A stretch of DNA of 19,681 nucleotides from DATMXS01 sp050260275 (GTDB taxonomy: Bacteria > Acidobacteriota > Terriglobia > Bryobacterales > Bryobacteraceae). Below are positions 7,154 through 14,665 of this stretch, one piece after another (position 1 is the first letter of the stretch; every line of letters begins with the position of its first letter). The stretch is taken from the NCBI GenBank assembly GCA_050260275.1, contig JBLNBX010000156.1, positions 1-19,681 of the forward strand, in the 5' to 3' direction. Under the pieces are notes generated by a model that was not told where the DNA came from, made no database searches, and saw nothing but the letters and a program-made list of their open reading frames with translations. The position numbers were made by a program, and so were the translations under genes.

Positions 7154-8311
7154 ATGAAACGCGTTTGGGCATGGCTGGTTCCGGCACTGGTTACTGCCGG
7201 ACTGGCGCAGCCGCAGACAGCAACACGGGAGGGGAACTACTGGATCGCCACCGGCACCGGCTCCGTCCAGGTGCAGCCGCGGCTGAAGGTCGTTGGGCGC
7301 GGCACGGTTACGCTGCGCGGCGAGGACCGCACGGACGTCGCCTACTCGGTGCGGAAACGCGTACGCGCGATGAATGCGCACGAGGCCCAGGGGAAGATCG
7401 CCAGAATCGGGCTCAAGGCGGTTCAAGAGAGAGGCTGGACGGTGATGCATGTCCAGTGGCCAGCCGGCGTGGATGGCACGGCTGACCTCGAGGTCCGGGC
7501 GCCGAAGCACCTGAAGGAAGCGATAGTCGACAACCAGCTCGGCGGAATCGAGGTCTATGACCTGGACGGCAGCCTGCTGGCAAAGACCGCCGCCGGGCCG
7601 GTGCGGGTGGACCGCATTCGCGGCCTCCTGCGCATCGGCACAGGTGGCGGGGACGTGCACATCGGGCGCATCGAGGGGCCCGTGAGGGTTTTCTCCGGAG
7701 GCGGCTCGATCACGGCGGCGTGGCTGGGTTCGGATGCCTTTCTCGAGACCGCCGGAGGCGAGATCGTGGTGCTGGAGGCGATGAAGCGCGTGCAGGCCTC
7801 CGCAGGTGCCGGTGGGAACATCCGCATCCAGCGCGCCGCGGGCGACGTCGCGCTGTCTACGGGCGGCGGCGTGATCGACGCTTCAAGGGTGAGCGGACTC
7901 GTGCGCGCAAAGACAGACACGGGCAGCATCAGGGTGCGTTCGGCCGAGAGCGTGGACCTTTCATCCGGCGCCGGCCAGATACGCATCCAGGATGTGCGGG
8001 GCGTCATCCAAGCGACGACGGAATTGGGGAGCATAATTGCCGAGCTTCGAGCGGGCAGGCTTCTCGAAGACTCGCTCCTCAGCACGCAGTCAGGTGACAT
8101 TACGGTCTACATTCCGTCCAACATTGCGATGGCGGTGGACGCGATGAACACCTCTCCCGGCGGGCACCGGATCTTCTCCGACTTCCCCGAGATCAAGCCG
8201 TCGTTGGCCGGCGGCAACATGCGGTTCCTGGCGCAGGGCTCGATCAACGGCGGAGGCGCGACGCTCCGGTTGGCGGCTCAGGGTGGCAGCATATTCCTCC
8301 GCCGGAAGTAA
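7154..8311 (+). CDS. Secreted DUF4097-like (putative adhesin, beta-helix) protein
   Basis: This 385-residue protein has a signal peptide (MKRVWAWLVPALVTAGLA, cleavage probably near residue 18). From about residue 110 on it is a regular series of short beta-strands with Gly-rich turns (GGGDVHIGRIEGPVRVFSGG, AGGNIRIQ, STGGGVIDAS, DTGSIRV, GAGQIRI, ELGSIIAE, QSGDITVYIP). This is the style of DUF4097/DUF4098 'putative adhesin' proteins, which fold as a right-handed beta-helix. The start is set by AAGGTAAGA just upstream of the ATG. It lies 44 bp behind the anti-sigma gene and 13 bp before the PDZ gene. Such genes often sit beside ECF sigma or bactofilin-like envelope genes; the exact function is unknown. 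No catalytic motif is seen. Confidence 0.75.
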   Translation: MKRVWAWLVPALVTAGLAQPQTATREGNYWIATGTGSVQVQPRLKVVGRGTVTLRGEDRTDVAYSVRKRVRAMNAHEAQGKIARIGLKAVQERGWTVMHVQWPAGVDGTADLEVRAPKHLKEAIVDNQLGGIEVYDLDGSLLAKTAAGPVRVDRIRGLLRIGTGGGDVHIGRIEGPVRVFSGGGSITAAWLGSDAFLETAGGEIVVLEAMKRVQASAGAGGNIRIQRAAGDVALSTGGGVIDASRVSGLVRAKTDTGSIRVRSAESVDLSSGAGQIRIQDVRGVIQATTELGSIIAELRAGRLLEDSLLSTQSGDITVYIPSNIAMAVDAMNTSPGGHRIFSDFPEIKPSLAGGNMRFLAQGSINGGGATLRLAAQGGSIFLRRK

Positions 8312-8324
8312 AAGGAGCGACTTC

Positions 8325-9410
8325 ATGAAAAGCATTGTCTCAGTGGGGTTGGCAGTGGCCCTCGGAACCGCAGGCGCGGCAACGGCTGGCGAGGTGGTGG
8401 TTCCCGGCACTGACGGCAACCGGCAGACTCGCAGCGTGGTCATCTGGGCGGACGGCGAAAACTGGGATCTGAGTTCAGGCGAGCTGCAGGCGCCGCTTGA
8501 GATTGCGGCGCTGACGGGGCCGGCTCTCCTCGCGTACATGCAGAACGAGGGCCCCGCTCCTCCGCCGCCGGAGGCGCCTCAGGTTCACGTGTTCACGAAC
8601 CTCTACCGCAGCCGGAGCTATCTTGGCATCGGCGTCGCGGAGATCGACTCCGAACGCGCGAAAGCGTTGAACCTGAGCGAAGAACGCGGCGTGGAGATCT
8701 CGCGCGTGATGGAGAACACGCCCGCATCCGAGGCCGGGCTCCAGGAGGGCGACGTCGTCACGGAGTACAACGGCACGCCGGTTCAGGGCGTGGAGCAATT
8801 CGTGCGCCTGGTGCGGGAAACGCCGCCCGGCCGCAAAGTAACACTGGCAATCGTGCGCAACGGCCAGCCGCAGACGGTGGTGGCCACGATGGGCACCCGG
8901 CGCGGCGCCGGGGAGTGGGAATCCGAGCTGCGCCGGAATTTGGACAGGCTGCAGCAAAGTCTGCGCAACCAGAGGTTCGAGTTCGATATGCCGCCCGTGT
9001 TCGTCGCGTGGCCGGCGCGCCGGCTCGGCGTTGAGGCCGAGCCGCTTACGCCGCAACTCGCCGAGTTCTTCGGCGTGAAGCAAGGAGTGCTGGTGCGCTC
9101 GGTGAACAAAGGCTCTCCCGCCGAGAAGGCCGGCATAGAAGCCGGAGACATCATCACGAAGGTGAAAGGCGAGGAGGTAGCCACGGCCGGCGAGATCTCC
9201 AGGGCGTTGCGCCGCGTGGAGCCCAACCAGACCGTGCCGCTGACCGTGGTCCGCAACCGCTCCGAGATGACGCTTCAGGTGATTCTTGAGGCGCCTGAGG
9301 AGCCCGCGTTCGGCGGTCCGGGGCGGATCAGGAGACGGGCTGCTCCTCCGGCTCCACAGGCAGATCGGCCTGTACGACCGGTAGCGGCGCCCGGGCCGCA
9401 GGCGCTGTAG
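8325..9410 (+). CDS. Secreted protein with two PDZ domains and no protease domain
   Basis: This is a 361-residue exported protein with a signal peptide (about residues 1-21, ending ATAGEVVV). PDZ 1 spans about 98-188 (YLGIGVAEID, GVEISRVMENTPASEAGLQEGDVV, GRKVTLAIVRNG). After a helical linker (195-220), PDZ 2 spans about 236-322 (LGVEAEPLTPQLAEFFGVKQ, GVLVRSVNKGSPAEKAGIEAGDII). A Pro/Arg-rich tail follows. The HtrA/DegP family has the same PDZ pair, but the trypsin-like domain with its Ser-His-Asp triad is absent, so this is a binding or scaffold protein, possibly one that presents substrates or peptides to a protease acting on the anti-sigma factor (inference). The ATG at 8325 is preceded by AAAGGAG at 5-10 nt. 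Its 3' end overlaps the convergent gene at 9328-9822 by 83 bp. Confidence 0.88.
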   Translation: MKSIVSVGLAVALGTAGAATAGEVVVPGTDGNRQTRSVVIWADGENWDLSSGELQAPLEIAALTGPALLAYMQNEGPAPPPPEAPQVHVFTNLYRSRSYLGIGVAEIDSERAKALNLSEERGVEISRVMENTPASEAGLQEGDVVTEYNGTPVQGVEQFVRLVRETPPGRKVTLAIVRNGQPQTVVATMGTRRGAGEWESELRRNLDRLQQSLRNQRFEFDMPPVFVAWPARRLGVEAEPLTPQLAEFFGVKQGVLVRSVNKGSPAEKAGIEAGDIITKVKGEEVATAGEISRALRRVEPNQTVPLTVVRNRSEMTLQVILEAPEEPAFGGPGRIRRRAAPPAPQADRPVRPVAAPGPQAL

Positions 9411-9822
9411 TCGAGCGTGCGGGTCGCGGCGCGGCGCCGCGATCCGCCGCCAATAGCATCTTCTGCACCTTCGCCAGCAGTTCGAGCTCTCCGAGCGCAA
9501 TACCCATCGAAGCCGCGATATTCGCGGGGGACTCGCCTTTCCGCAACCTCCGCAGCGCTTCGCTTCTCCGCGCCAGGTTCATTCCGGAGCGAGGCGGCTC
9601 CGGAGGCACCAGGACGCCCGCATCCTCTTCGAGTTCGGCAAGGCGCGATTCGGCGTCCGAGAGCCTGAGCTTGAGCGTCTCGATCCGCGCATCGGTTTCG
9701 GTGCGCTCATCCTCCAGGCTCGCGGCGGCCCGCCTCGCCCCGCGCATCAGCGCAACCAGCAGCACCAGACAGGCGAACAGCATCGCCGTAGACAGCGCCA
9801 TAAACAGTTCCGGCCTGATCAT
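9328..9822 (-). CDS. Small membrane / coiled-coil protein (DUF2802-like) at the end of the flagellar operon
   Basis: This 164-residue protein has one N-terminal membrane span (about 8-27), then a charged coiled coil (about 36-68). A short helical block, LRRLRKGESPANIAASMGIALGELELL (about 89-115), resembles the DUF2802 helix-turn-helix-like segment found next to flagellar genes in several phyla. A Pro/Ala-rich tail follows. The start is supported by AAGGAG six bases upstream and by an ATGA overlap with the preceding FliN-like gene. Function is not known; the position implies a role in flagellar placement or assembly. Its 3' end overlaps the convergent PDZ gene by 83 bp. Confidence 0.75.
   Translation of the reverse strand: MIRPELFMALSTAMLFACLVLLVALMRGARRAAASLEDERTETDARIETLKLRLSDAESRLAELEEDAGVLVPPEPPRSGMNLARRSEALRRLRKGESPANIAASMGIALGELELLAKVQKMLLAADRGAAPRPARSTTAPAARAPLPVVQADLPVEPEEQPVS
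9424..9442. terminator. Terminator-like GC hairpin just after the PDZ gene
   Basis: This 19-base near-perfect palindrome (TCGCGGC at 9424-9430 with GCCGCGA at 9436-9442) starts 13 bases after the PDZ stop codon and lies inside the convergent flagellar-side gene. It has no T-run on either strand. It could slow polymerases coming from both directions where two operons meet, but it may also be a by-product of GC-rich coding sequence (codons for R-G-A-A-P-R). Confidence 0.25.
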
Positions 9823-10634
9823 CGCAGACTCCTTAGGCGGTGTTCGCGGCTGACGATCTCCTGTATGCGGATTCCGTAGTTGCCTTCGATCACAACCACC
9901 TCGCCGCGCGCGATCACTGAGTTGTTGACAAGCAGATCCACGGGCTCGTTGATGCTGCGATTCAGCTCAATGATGGCGCCCGTGGTCAATTTCAGAACAT
10001 CCTTCAAAGGCAACTGCGCCCGGCCAAACGATACGCTGACGGGCAGCTCGACATCCAGCAGCGCGTCAAGCTTGTTTGCGCCGTTCTCGGACGGCGGCGC
10101 CTGGCGCGAGTCTTTCGGTTCGACAGGCGCGGTCAGACGCGAGCTTTGCGCGTCGCCGGCGCTCAGCGCGTTGACCAGCGCGGCGGAGAACGCGACGGAT
10201 GAGGTCCGCCCGGAGCCTTCCGGCCCGATGCGAACCTCGAAAACCTGCGCTTCGGCATCAGGCGGCCCGCTTTCTCCGGAGGGTCCGCATGCAACCTCGG
10301 CGGCAAGCGCGCGGCCCATCTCGGAAGCGAGCGCCGCCGCCGCCTGGCTCAAGACTTCGAACCAGGTGTTTCTGGCGTCGGCGGGTTCGACGGTTTCGAT
10401 GCCGGCTGCCTGAAGGATCGAGGCGCCGATCCCGGACCAGGACTCTTCCGGTGCGCCCGCCCACACGGCTGCGTCATCGGCGAGGCCGTACTCCTGACGC
10501 CACCACAGGTGATCCTCGCCCCGGTTTCGGGCCACTGACAGCGCAGTCTCCACCGCTGCGCCTGTCATAGCGCCAACGGAGGCCGCCAGCGCCGCAGCCC
10601 ACTTCTCCGCGAGTTTCCGCGCGGCCGTGCTCAC
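9819..10634 (-). CDS. fliN: FliN/SpoA-domain flagellar motor switch protein with long N-terminal extension
   Basis: The last 85 or so residues are a clear SpoA/FliN domain (LDALLDVELPVSVSFGRAQL, LPLKDVLKLTTGAIIELNR, NEPVDLLVNNSVIARGEVVV, NYGIRIQEIVS), the C-ring surface that holds FliM, FliH and CheY-type partners. The preceding roughly 185 residues are Ala-rich and unlike the FliM or FliY (CheC-type) N-terminal domains that I would recognise. I chose the GTG at 10634, which overlaps the fliA stop as GTGA and has GGAAGGGG about 10 nt upstream; that gives 271 residues. An ATG at 10676 (285 residues) is the alternative. The ORF extends further upstream but is then a shadow of fliA. A second, short SpoA gene lies at 17441-17695, so the C-ring may use two different SpoA proteins. 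Confidence 0.85.
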   Translation of the reverse strand: MSTAARKLAEKWAAALAASVGAMTGAAVETALSVARNRGEDHLWWRQEYGLADDAAVWAGAPEESWSGIGASILQAAGIETVEPADARNTWFEVLSQAAAALASEMGRALAAEVACGPSGESGPPDAEAQVFEVRIGPEGSGRTSSVAFSAALVNALSAGDAQSSRLTAPVEPKDSRQAPPSENGANKLDALLDVELPVSVSFGRAQLPLKDVLKLTTGAIIELNRSINEPVDLLVNNSVIARGEVVVIEGNYGIRIQEIVSREHRLRSLR

Positions 10635-11410
10635 AGACCAGGGCCCCTTCCGGCCGGCCAGTTTGCTCGCATCCATGTGCGCAGCCGCAATATCGCCTGA
10701 GTCTTCAGTTGCGAGATGCGCGATTCGTGCAGGTTCATCATTCCGGCGATCTCGCGAAGCGTCAGTTCCTCGTGGTAATAGAGGCTCAGCACAGTGCGCT
10801 CCACCTGCGGCATGCGTGAGATCGCCTCGCCAAGCAATCGCTCGAGTTCGGCGCGCTCCATGATGCGCGATGGCCACTCGTCCTCGCTGGCGGCCACGAA
10901 TCTGAGCATGTCCCGGTTGCCGTCGTCAGATGGCGAGTACTCCAGGCTGCCGATGTTCACCGCGCGCACCTCGACCAGCCATTCGCGGTACTCCTCGAGG
11001 GTAAGGTTCAGCTCGGCGGCGATCTCTTCTTCCGAGGGGGCGCACTGCAGGCGGCGCTCCAGCCTCTCCATGGCCGCCTCGATCTGTTTCGCGCGGCGCC
11101 GCTTCTGGCGCGGGGCCCAGTCCAGCCCGCGAAGGCTGTCCAGTATCGCGCCGCGTATCTTGTACTCTGCGTAGGTTTTGAGCTTTACGTTGTGGGCCGG
11201 GTTGAAGTTGTCAATGGCCGAGATCAGGCCAACTATGCCGGTCGAGATAAGGTCGTCCAGGCTGACGCTGGAGGGCAGCCGTTCGTGGATCCGGCGTGCG
11301 ATCAGACGCACCTGCGGCAGGTGCTCCAATATCAGCCGTTCGCGCTCATCGACGGCGGCTTCCGGGCCGATCTGCTGTGTACTCGTCAACTCTGGCCCCC
11401 CGCCTGTCAC
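10631..11410 (-). CDS. fliA: Flagellar sigma factor FliA (sigma-28)
   Basis: This 259-residue group 3 sigma factor has regions 2, 3 and 4. Region 2 includes LIARRIHERLPSSVSLDDLI, STGIVGLISAIDNFNP and KTYAEYKIRGAILDSLRGLDW, the FliA/WhiG-type core. Region 3 (RLERRLQCAPSEEEIAAEL) follows, and region 4 covers about 205-250 (LGEAISRMPQVERTVLSLYY, EELTLREIAGMMNLHESRIS). It would direct late flagellar genes (filament, motor, chemotaxis), normally held in check by FlgM; no flgM is seen here. The GTG start overlaps the flhF stop as GTGA but has no clear ribosome binding site; a TTG seven codons on, preceded by a G-run, is an alternative. The stop is likewise overlapped by the next gene. Confidence 0.95.
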   Translation of the reverse strand: MTGGGPELTSTQQIGPEAAVDERERLILEHLPQVRLIARRIHERLPSSVSLDDLISTGIVGLISAIDNFNPAHNVKLKTYAEYKIRGAILDSLRGLDWAPRQKRRRAKQIEAAMERLERRLQCAPSEEEIAAELNLTLEEYREWLVEVRAVNIGSLEYSPSDDGNRDMLRFVAASEDEWPSRIMERAELERLLGEAISRMPQVERTVLSLYYHEELTLREIAGMMNLHESRISQLKTQAILRLRTWMRANWPAGRGPGL

Positions 11411-12510
11411 GTGCGTGACAGAACAAGGTCGATAACGCGTTCTTTGCTGGCAGGTTCCAGGTCCTCCGGGATGCGCTGCCCGAACGACAGGAACGATACC
11501 GGCTTGCTCATCCTCACGGCTTCGTTGATCACCGGCCCGTAGGACTGCGTCTCGTCGAGCCGGGTGAAGATCAGCTTCGCGGGCCCGAACGCGTTGAAGC
11601 GGTCCGCCATGCGAGATAGATCGGCAGAACGCATCGAAGCCGATAGGACCAGATGCGTATCAATATCCGGCCGCGAGCTGAGAAACCCGGCCAGCTCCGA
11701 GGAGGCGTCCAGATCGGCGGAGCTGTGGCCCGGCGTGTCGATCAGTATCAGGTCCTTGTGCTTCAGCTCGGCGATGGCCTGTTCCAGCGCTCGCACGCCG
11801 TCGGCCACCTGGAAACCGATCCCGAGAATCGCCGCGTAGGACCGTAACTGCTCATAGGCCGCCACCCTATAGGAATCCGCCGATATGATGTGCGTGGGCC
11901 GCCGGTGCGTCAGGCCGTACCGCGCCGCGAGCTTGACCAGTGTGGTTGTCTTCCCCGCCCCACACGGTCCCACCAGCGAGACGATGCGAGGCCCGGCCGC
12001 GCCCGTGCCCAGACGCGACTCGGTCTTGAACCGTCCAGCAATTTCCGCCGCCAGGGCCAGCCGCAGCCGCGCGCGATCCGGCGGAGCGCCCTCAGCCCGG
12101 ACGCGGTCCAGCATGGAGTGCGCGAGCTGCGGGTCCAGATCGGACTCTATGAGCGCTCCGAAGGCGGACATCAGCTCCGGGCTCGACAGCGCCGTCGCCG
12201 AGGCGGAGATCGTGGAGCGGGTGACGCTCGCAGCCATGCGTTCCACCTGGCGGCGGAGCTCAGCCAATTCGGCGGCGAGTCCGGCGCAGGCGGACGGAGC
12301 ACCGGCGCAAGCGGCGTTTCCGAAGGCCGGCTCGGGATCCTCGGCCGCCTCATCCATCCCGCTGGCGACGACAACCTCGCAATCGCCTAGGTGGCGGGCG
12401 TCTGGCGGAGCCTTGCGGGAGTCCACCAGCATCGCGTCCGGCCCGAGTTCCTGCCTCGCCAGCGCCAGAGCCGTGCGGACGTCGCGGCCGTAGAACGATT
12501 TCATTCGCAT
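11407..12510 (-). CDS. flhF: Flagellar biosynthesis GTPase FlhF
   Basis: FlhF is an SRP-type GTPase that sets the site and number of flagella, often at a pole. The 367 residues comprise a short basic N-terminal segment (MRMKSFYGRDVRTALALARQ), a variable Ala-rich B region, and an NG GTPase domain. The G domain shows the P-loop GPCGAGKTTT (181-190), ISADSYRVAAYEQL (209-222), the G3-type IDTPGHSSADLD (257-268), the G4-type FTRLDE (315-320, Arg where Lys is usual) and FGQRIPEDLEPA (343-354). AAGGAG six bases before the ATG at 12510 supports this start rather than the ATG two codons later. The 10-nt gap to flhA and the overlap with fliA place it inside the operon. Its usual partner FlhG is not in the window. 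Confidence 0.95.
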   Translation of the reverse strand: MRMKSFYGRDVRTALALARQELGPDAMLVDSRKAPPDARHLGDCEVVVASGMDEAAEDPEPAFGNAACAGAPSACAGLAAELAELRRQVERMAASVTRSTISASATALSSPELMSAFGALIESDLDPQLAHSMLDRVRAEGAPPDRARLRLALAAEIAGRFKTESRLGTGAAGPRIVSLVGPCGAGKTTTLVKLAARYGLTHRRPTHIISADSYRVAAYEQLRSYAAILGIGFQVADGVRALEQAIAELKHKDLILIDTPGHSSADLDASSELAGFLSSRPDIDTHLVLSASMRSADLSRMADRFNAFGPAKLIFTRLDETQSYGPVINEAVRMSKPVSFLSFGQRIPEDLEPASKERVIDLVLSRT

Positions 12511-12520
12511 CAGAAACTCC

Positions 12521-14617
12521 TTAAGCGATCACCCCCAGCGAAACCACTCGCACACCCGGCGGGATTTCGTTGTGGGACAGGAAATATAGATTCGGCAACG
12601 ATGGCTCAACCACCTGCCGCAAAAAGTAGCGCGACCCCGACCCGGTAACCGCCGCGACCGGCGTGTCAGACGGCTGCACCGAACGGCGAATGCGTTCGAG
12701 CACGTCGCGGATCGCCTGCGGCGCCAGGCCCAGGTGGCTGGTGTGCTCCGTATGCTCCACGGCGTTCTCGACCATGTGCTCTATCGACGGGTCCACTATG
12801 TACGCCGGCAGGTCCGCCCCCGTCAGAAACGGCTTCACGACGGCTCGGCGGATCGCCTGCCGCACGTACTCGGTGAGCAGCACGGTATTGCGCGTGATGT
12901 TGGCCGCTTCCCCGAGAGCTTCGAGAATGGAGACCGCGTCGCGGATGGAGACGCGCTCGCGCAGAAGGTTCTGCAACACGCGCTGCACGCTCGCTAGAGG
13001 CAGCAGCTTCGGGACGAGGTCCTCTACCACGCGCGGGTTGTCCTGGGCGACGCGATCGAGCAGGCGCTTGGCGTCCTGGCGGGAAAAGATCTCGTGCGCG
13101 TTGCGCCGGGCGAACTCGGCCAAGTGCGTCCCGAGCACGCTTGGCGCGTCGACCACCGTGTATCCGCCCTCGCGCGCAGCCTCCACCTGCTCCGGTCTGA
13201 TCCACACAGCGGGAACGCCGAAGGCCGGCTCCGTGGTCGGAATGCCTTCGAGCTTCGGGGCGCCCTCGCCGGGTATCGCCAACTCGCAGCCTGGCGGCAG
13301 TTCGAAACGGGTGATCTGAACGCCCTTGAGCACGATCGCGTACTCGTGGGAGCGGAGCGCGAGGTTATCCGTAACGCGCACCGCGGGCAGAACGAACCCG
13401 AGCTCCGTCGCCAACTGTTTGCGGATCGCGGCGATACGCCTGAGCAGAGGCGAGTTCGGCCCTCCGTCGACCAGCGACACTAGGCCGAGCCCCACCTCCA
13501 CCGCCAGCGGCTCCACCCGGAGCAGCGACTCCACGGACTCCATGGCCGAGGGCTGCTTCGGAGCAGGCGGCGGCGACTTGGCCGCGCGCGCAGCCGACTG
13601 CCGCATGCGCCATGCCGCCGCGCCGATCGCTCCCCCTAGCGCCATAAACGGCAGCGCAGGGAGCCCCGGCAGCGCCGCCATCGCGACCGTCACGCCTGAG
13701 GCCAGCAGCAGCGGCTCCGGACTGCCGAACATCTGGCGGCGGAACTCCGCCGTCATCCGGTTGTCCGACCCCGCCCTCGTGACGATCAGGCCGCCCGAGA
13801 TGGAGATCATGAGCGCGGGAATCACTGTCACGAGCCCGTCGCCGATCGTTAGCACCGTGTAGGTCTCGAGCGCCCGCCTGAGGTCCATCCCGTGCTGGAA
13901 GACGCCGATCAGGAATCCCGCCAGGATGTTGATCGCGGTTATGATGATGCTCGCCACCGCGTCGCGCTGCGTGAAGCGCGACGCCCCGTCCATCGCGCCA
14001 TAGAACTCGGCCTCGAGCGCCAGTTGCTTGCGCCGGTTGCGCGCCTCAGCCTCGTCTATCAGCCCGGCGTTGAGGTCCGAATCGATGGACATCTGCTTGC
14101 CCGGAAGGGCGTCGAGAGTGAACCGCGCGGTCACCTCGGAGATTCGGACCGCGCCGTGGTTGATGACCACGTACTGGATCGCTATGAGGACCAGGAAGAT
14201 CACCACGCCGATGACGAAGTTGCCGCCGACGACAAAGCTGCCGAAAGCCTCGATGACGTGGCCTGCGGCGGCGGTGCCGGTGTTGCCGTTCAGCAGTATC
14301 AGCCGCGACGACGATACGTTCAGCCCCAGGCGGAACAGCGTCATAAGAAGCAGCGTGGTGGGGAAAACGCTGAAATCCACCGGCCGCAGGATGTACATCG
14401 CCACCAGCAGCACCGTCAACGACAAGGTGATGTTGGTCACTATCAGGATGTCCATCAGGAACGGCGGCAGCGGCATCACCAGCGCAATCACGATGGCGAT
14501 AACCGCCAGGGGCACGCCGGCCTCGCCGAGCTTAGAGAGCGAAAGGGAGCTTCCCCGGCCGGGGGCGGGCGCTGTGGGTGACACCGGAGCAGCAAGCGCT
14601 TTGGTCGTGGAAGCCAT
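12521..14617 (-). CDS. flhA: Flagellar export apparatus protein FlhA
   Basis: FlhA is the large export-gate protein that couples proton flow to secretion and docks chaperone-substrate complexes. Its 698 residues are normal. The N-terminal half is membrane-embedded: hydrophobic segments begin near 35, with ILRPVDFSVFPTTLLLMTLF and RLGLNVSSSRLIL (about 77-108) as the FHIPEP signature. A cytoplasmic loop has ARFTLDALPGKQMSID (164-179) and FYGAMDGASRF (205-215), including the conserved Asp of the proton pathway. The C-terminal domain (about 355-698) is the cytoplasmic docking ring, ending in RYFLRQVVEPSLPNLYFLSH, EIPPGVRVVSLG. The start ATG lacks a strong ribosome binding site. It lies between flhB (48-bp gap) and flhF. 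Confidence 0.98.
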   Translation of the reverse strand: MASTTKALAAPVSPTAPAPGRGSSLSLSKLGEAGVPLAVIAIVIALVMPLPPFLMDILIVTNITLSLTVLLVAMYILRPVDFSVFPTTLLLMTLFRLGLNVSSSRLILLNGNTGTAAAGHVIEAFGSFVVGGNFVIGVVIFLVLIAIQYVVINHGAVRISEVTARFTLDALPGKQMSIDSDLNAGLIDEAEARNRRKQLALEAEFYGAMDGASRFTQRDAVASIIITAINILAGFLIGVFQHGMDLRRALETYTVLTIGDGLVTVIPALMISISGGLIVTRAGSDNRMTAEFRRQMFGSPEPLLLASGVTVAMAALPGLPALPFMALGGAIGAAAWRMRQSAARAAKSPPPAPKQPSAMESVESLLRVEPLAVEVGLGLVSLVDGGPNSPLLRRIAAIRKQLATELGFVLPAVRVTDNLALRSHEYAIVLKGVQITRFELPPGCELAIPGEGAPKLEGIPTTEPAFGVPAVWIRPEQVEAAREGGYTVVDAPSVLGTHLAEFARRNAHEIFSRQDAKRLLDRVAQDNPRVVEDLVPKLLPLASVQRVLQNLLRERVSIRDAVSILEALGEAANITRNTVLLTEYVRQAIRRAVVKPFLTGADLPAYIVDPSIEHMVENAVEHTEHTSHLGLAPQAIRDVLERIRRSVQPSDTPVAAVTGSGSRYFLRQVVEPSLPNLYFLSHNEIPPGVRVVSLGVIA

Positions 14618-14665
14618 ATCAGCTCAAACAGAAGAAATCATGCCGCTGTGATTGGTGCGGCCGCC

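Noticed and set aside
8325..9410. Possible HtrA/DegP protease
   Set aside because: Both PDZ domains are present but there is no trypsin-like domain or GNSGG catalytic motif anywhere in the frame.
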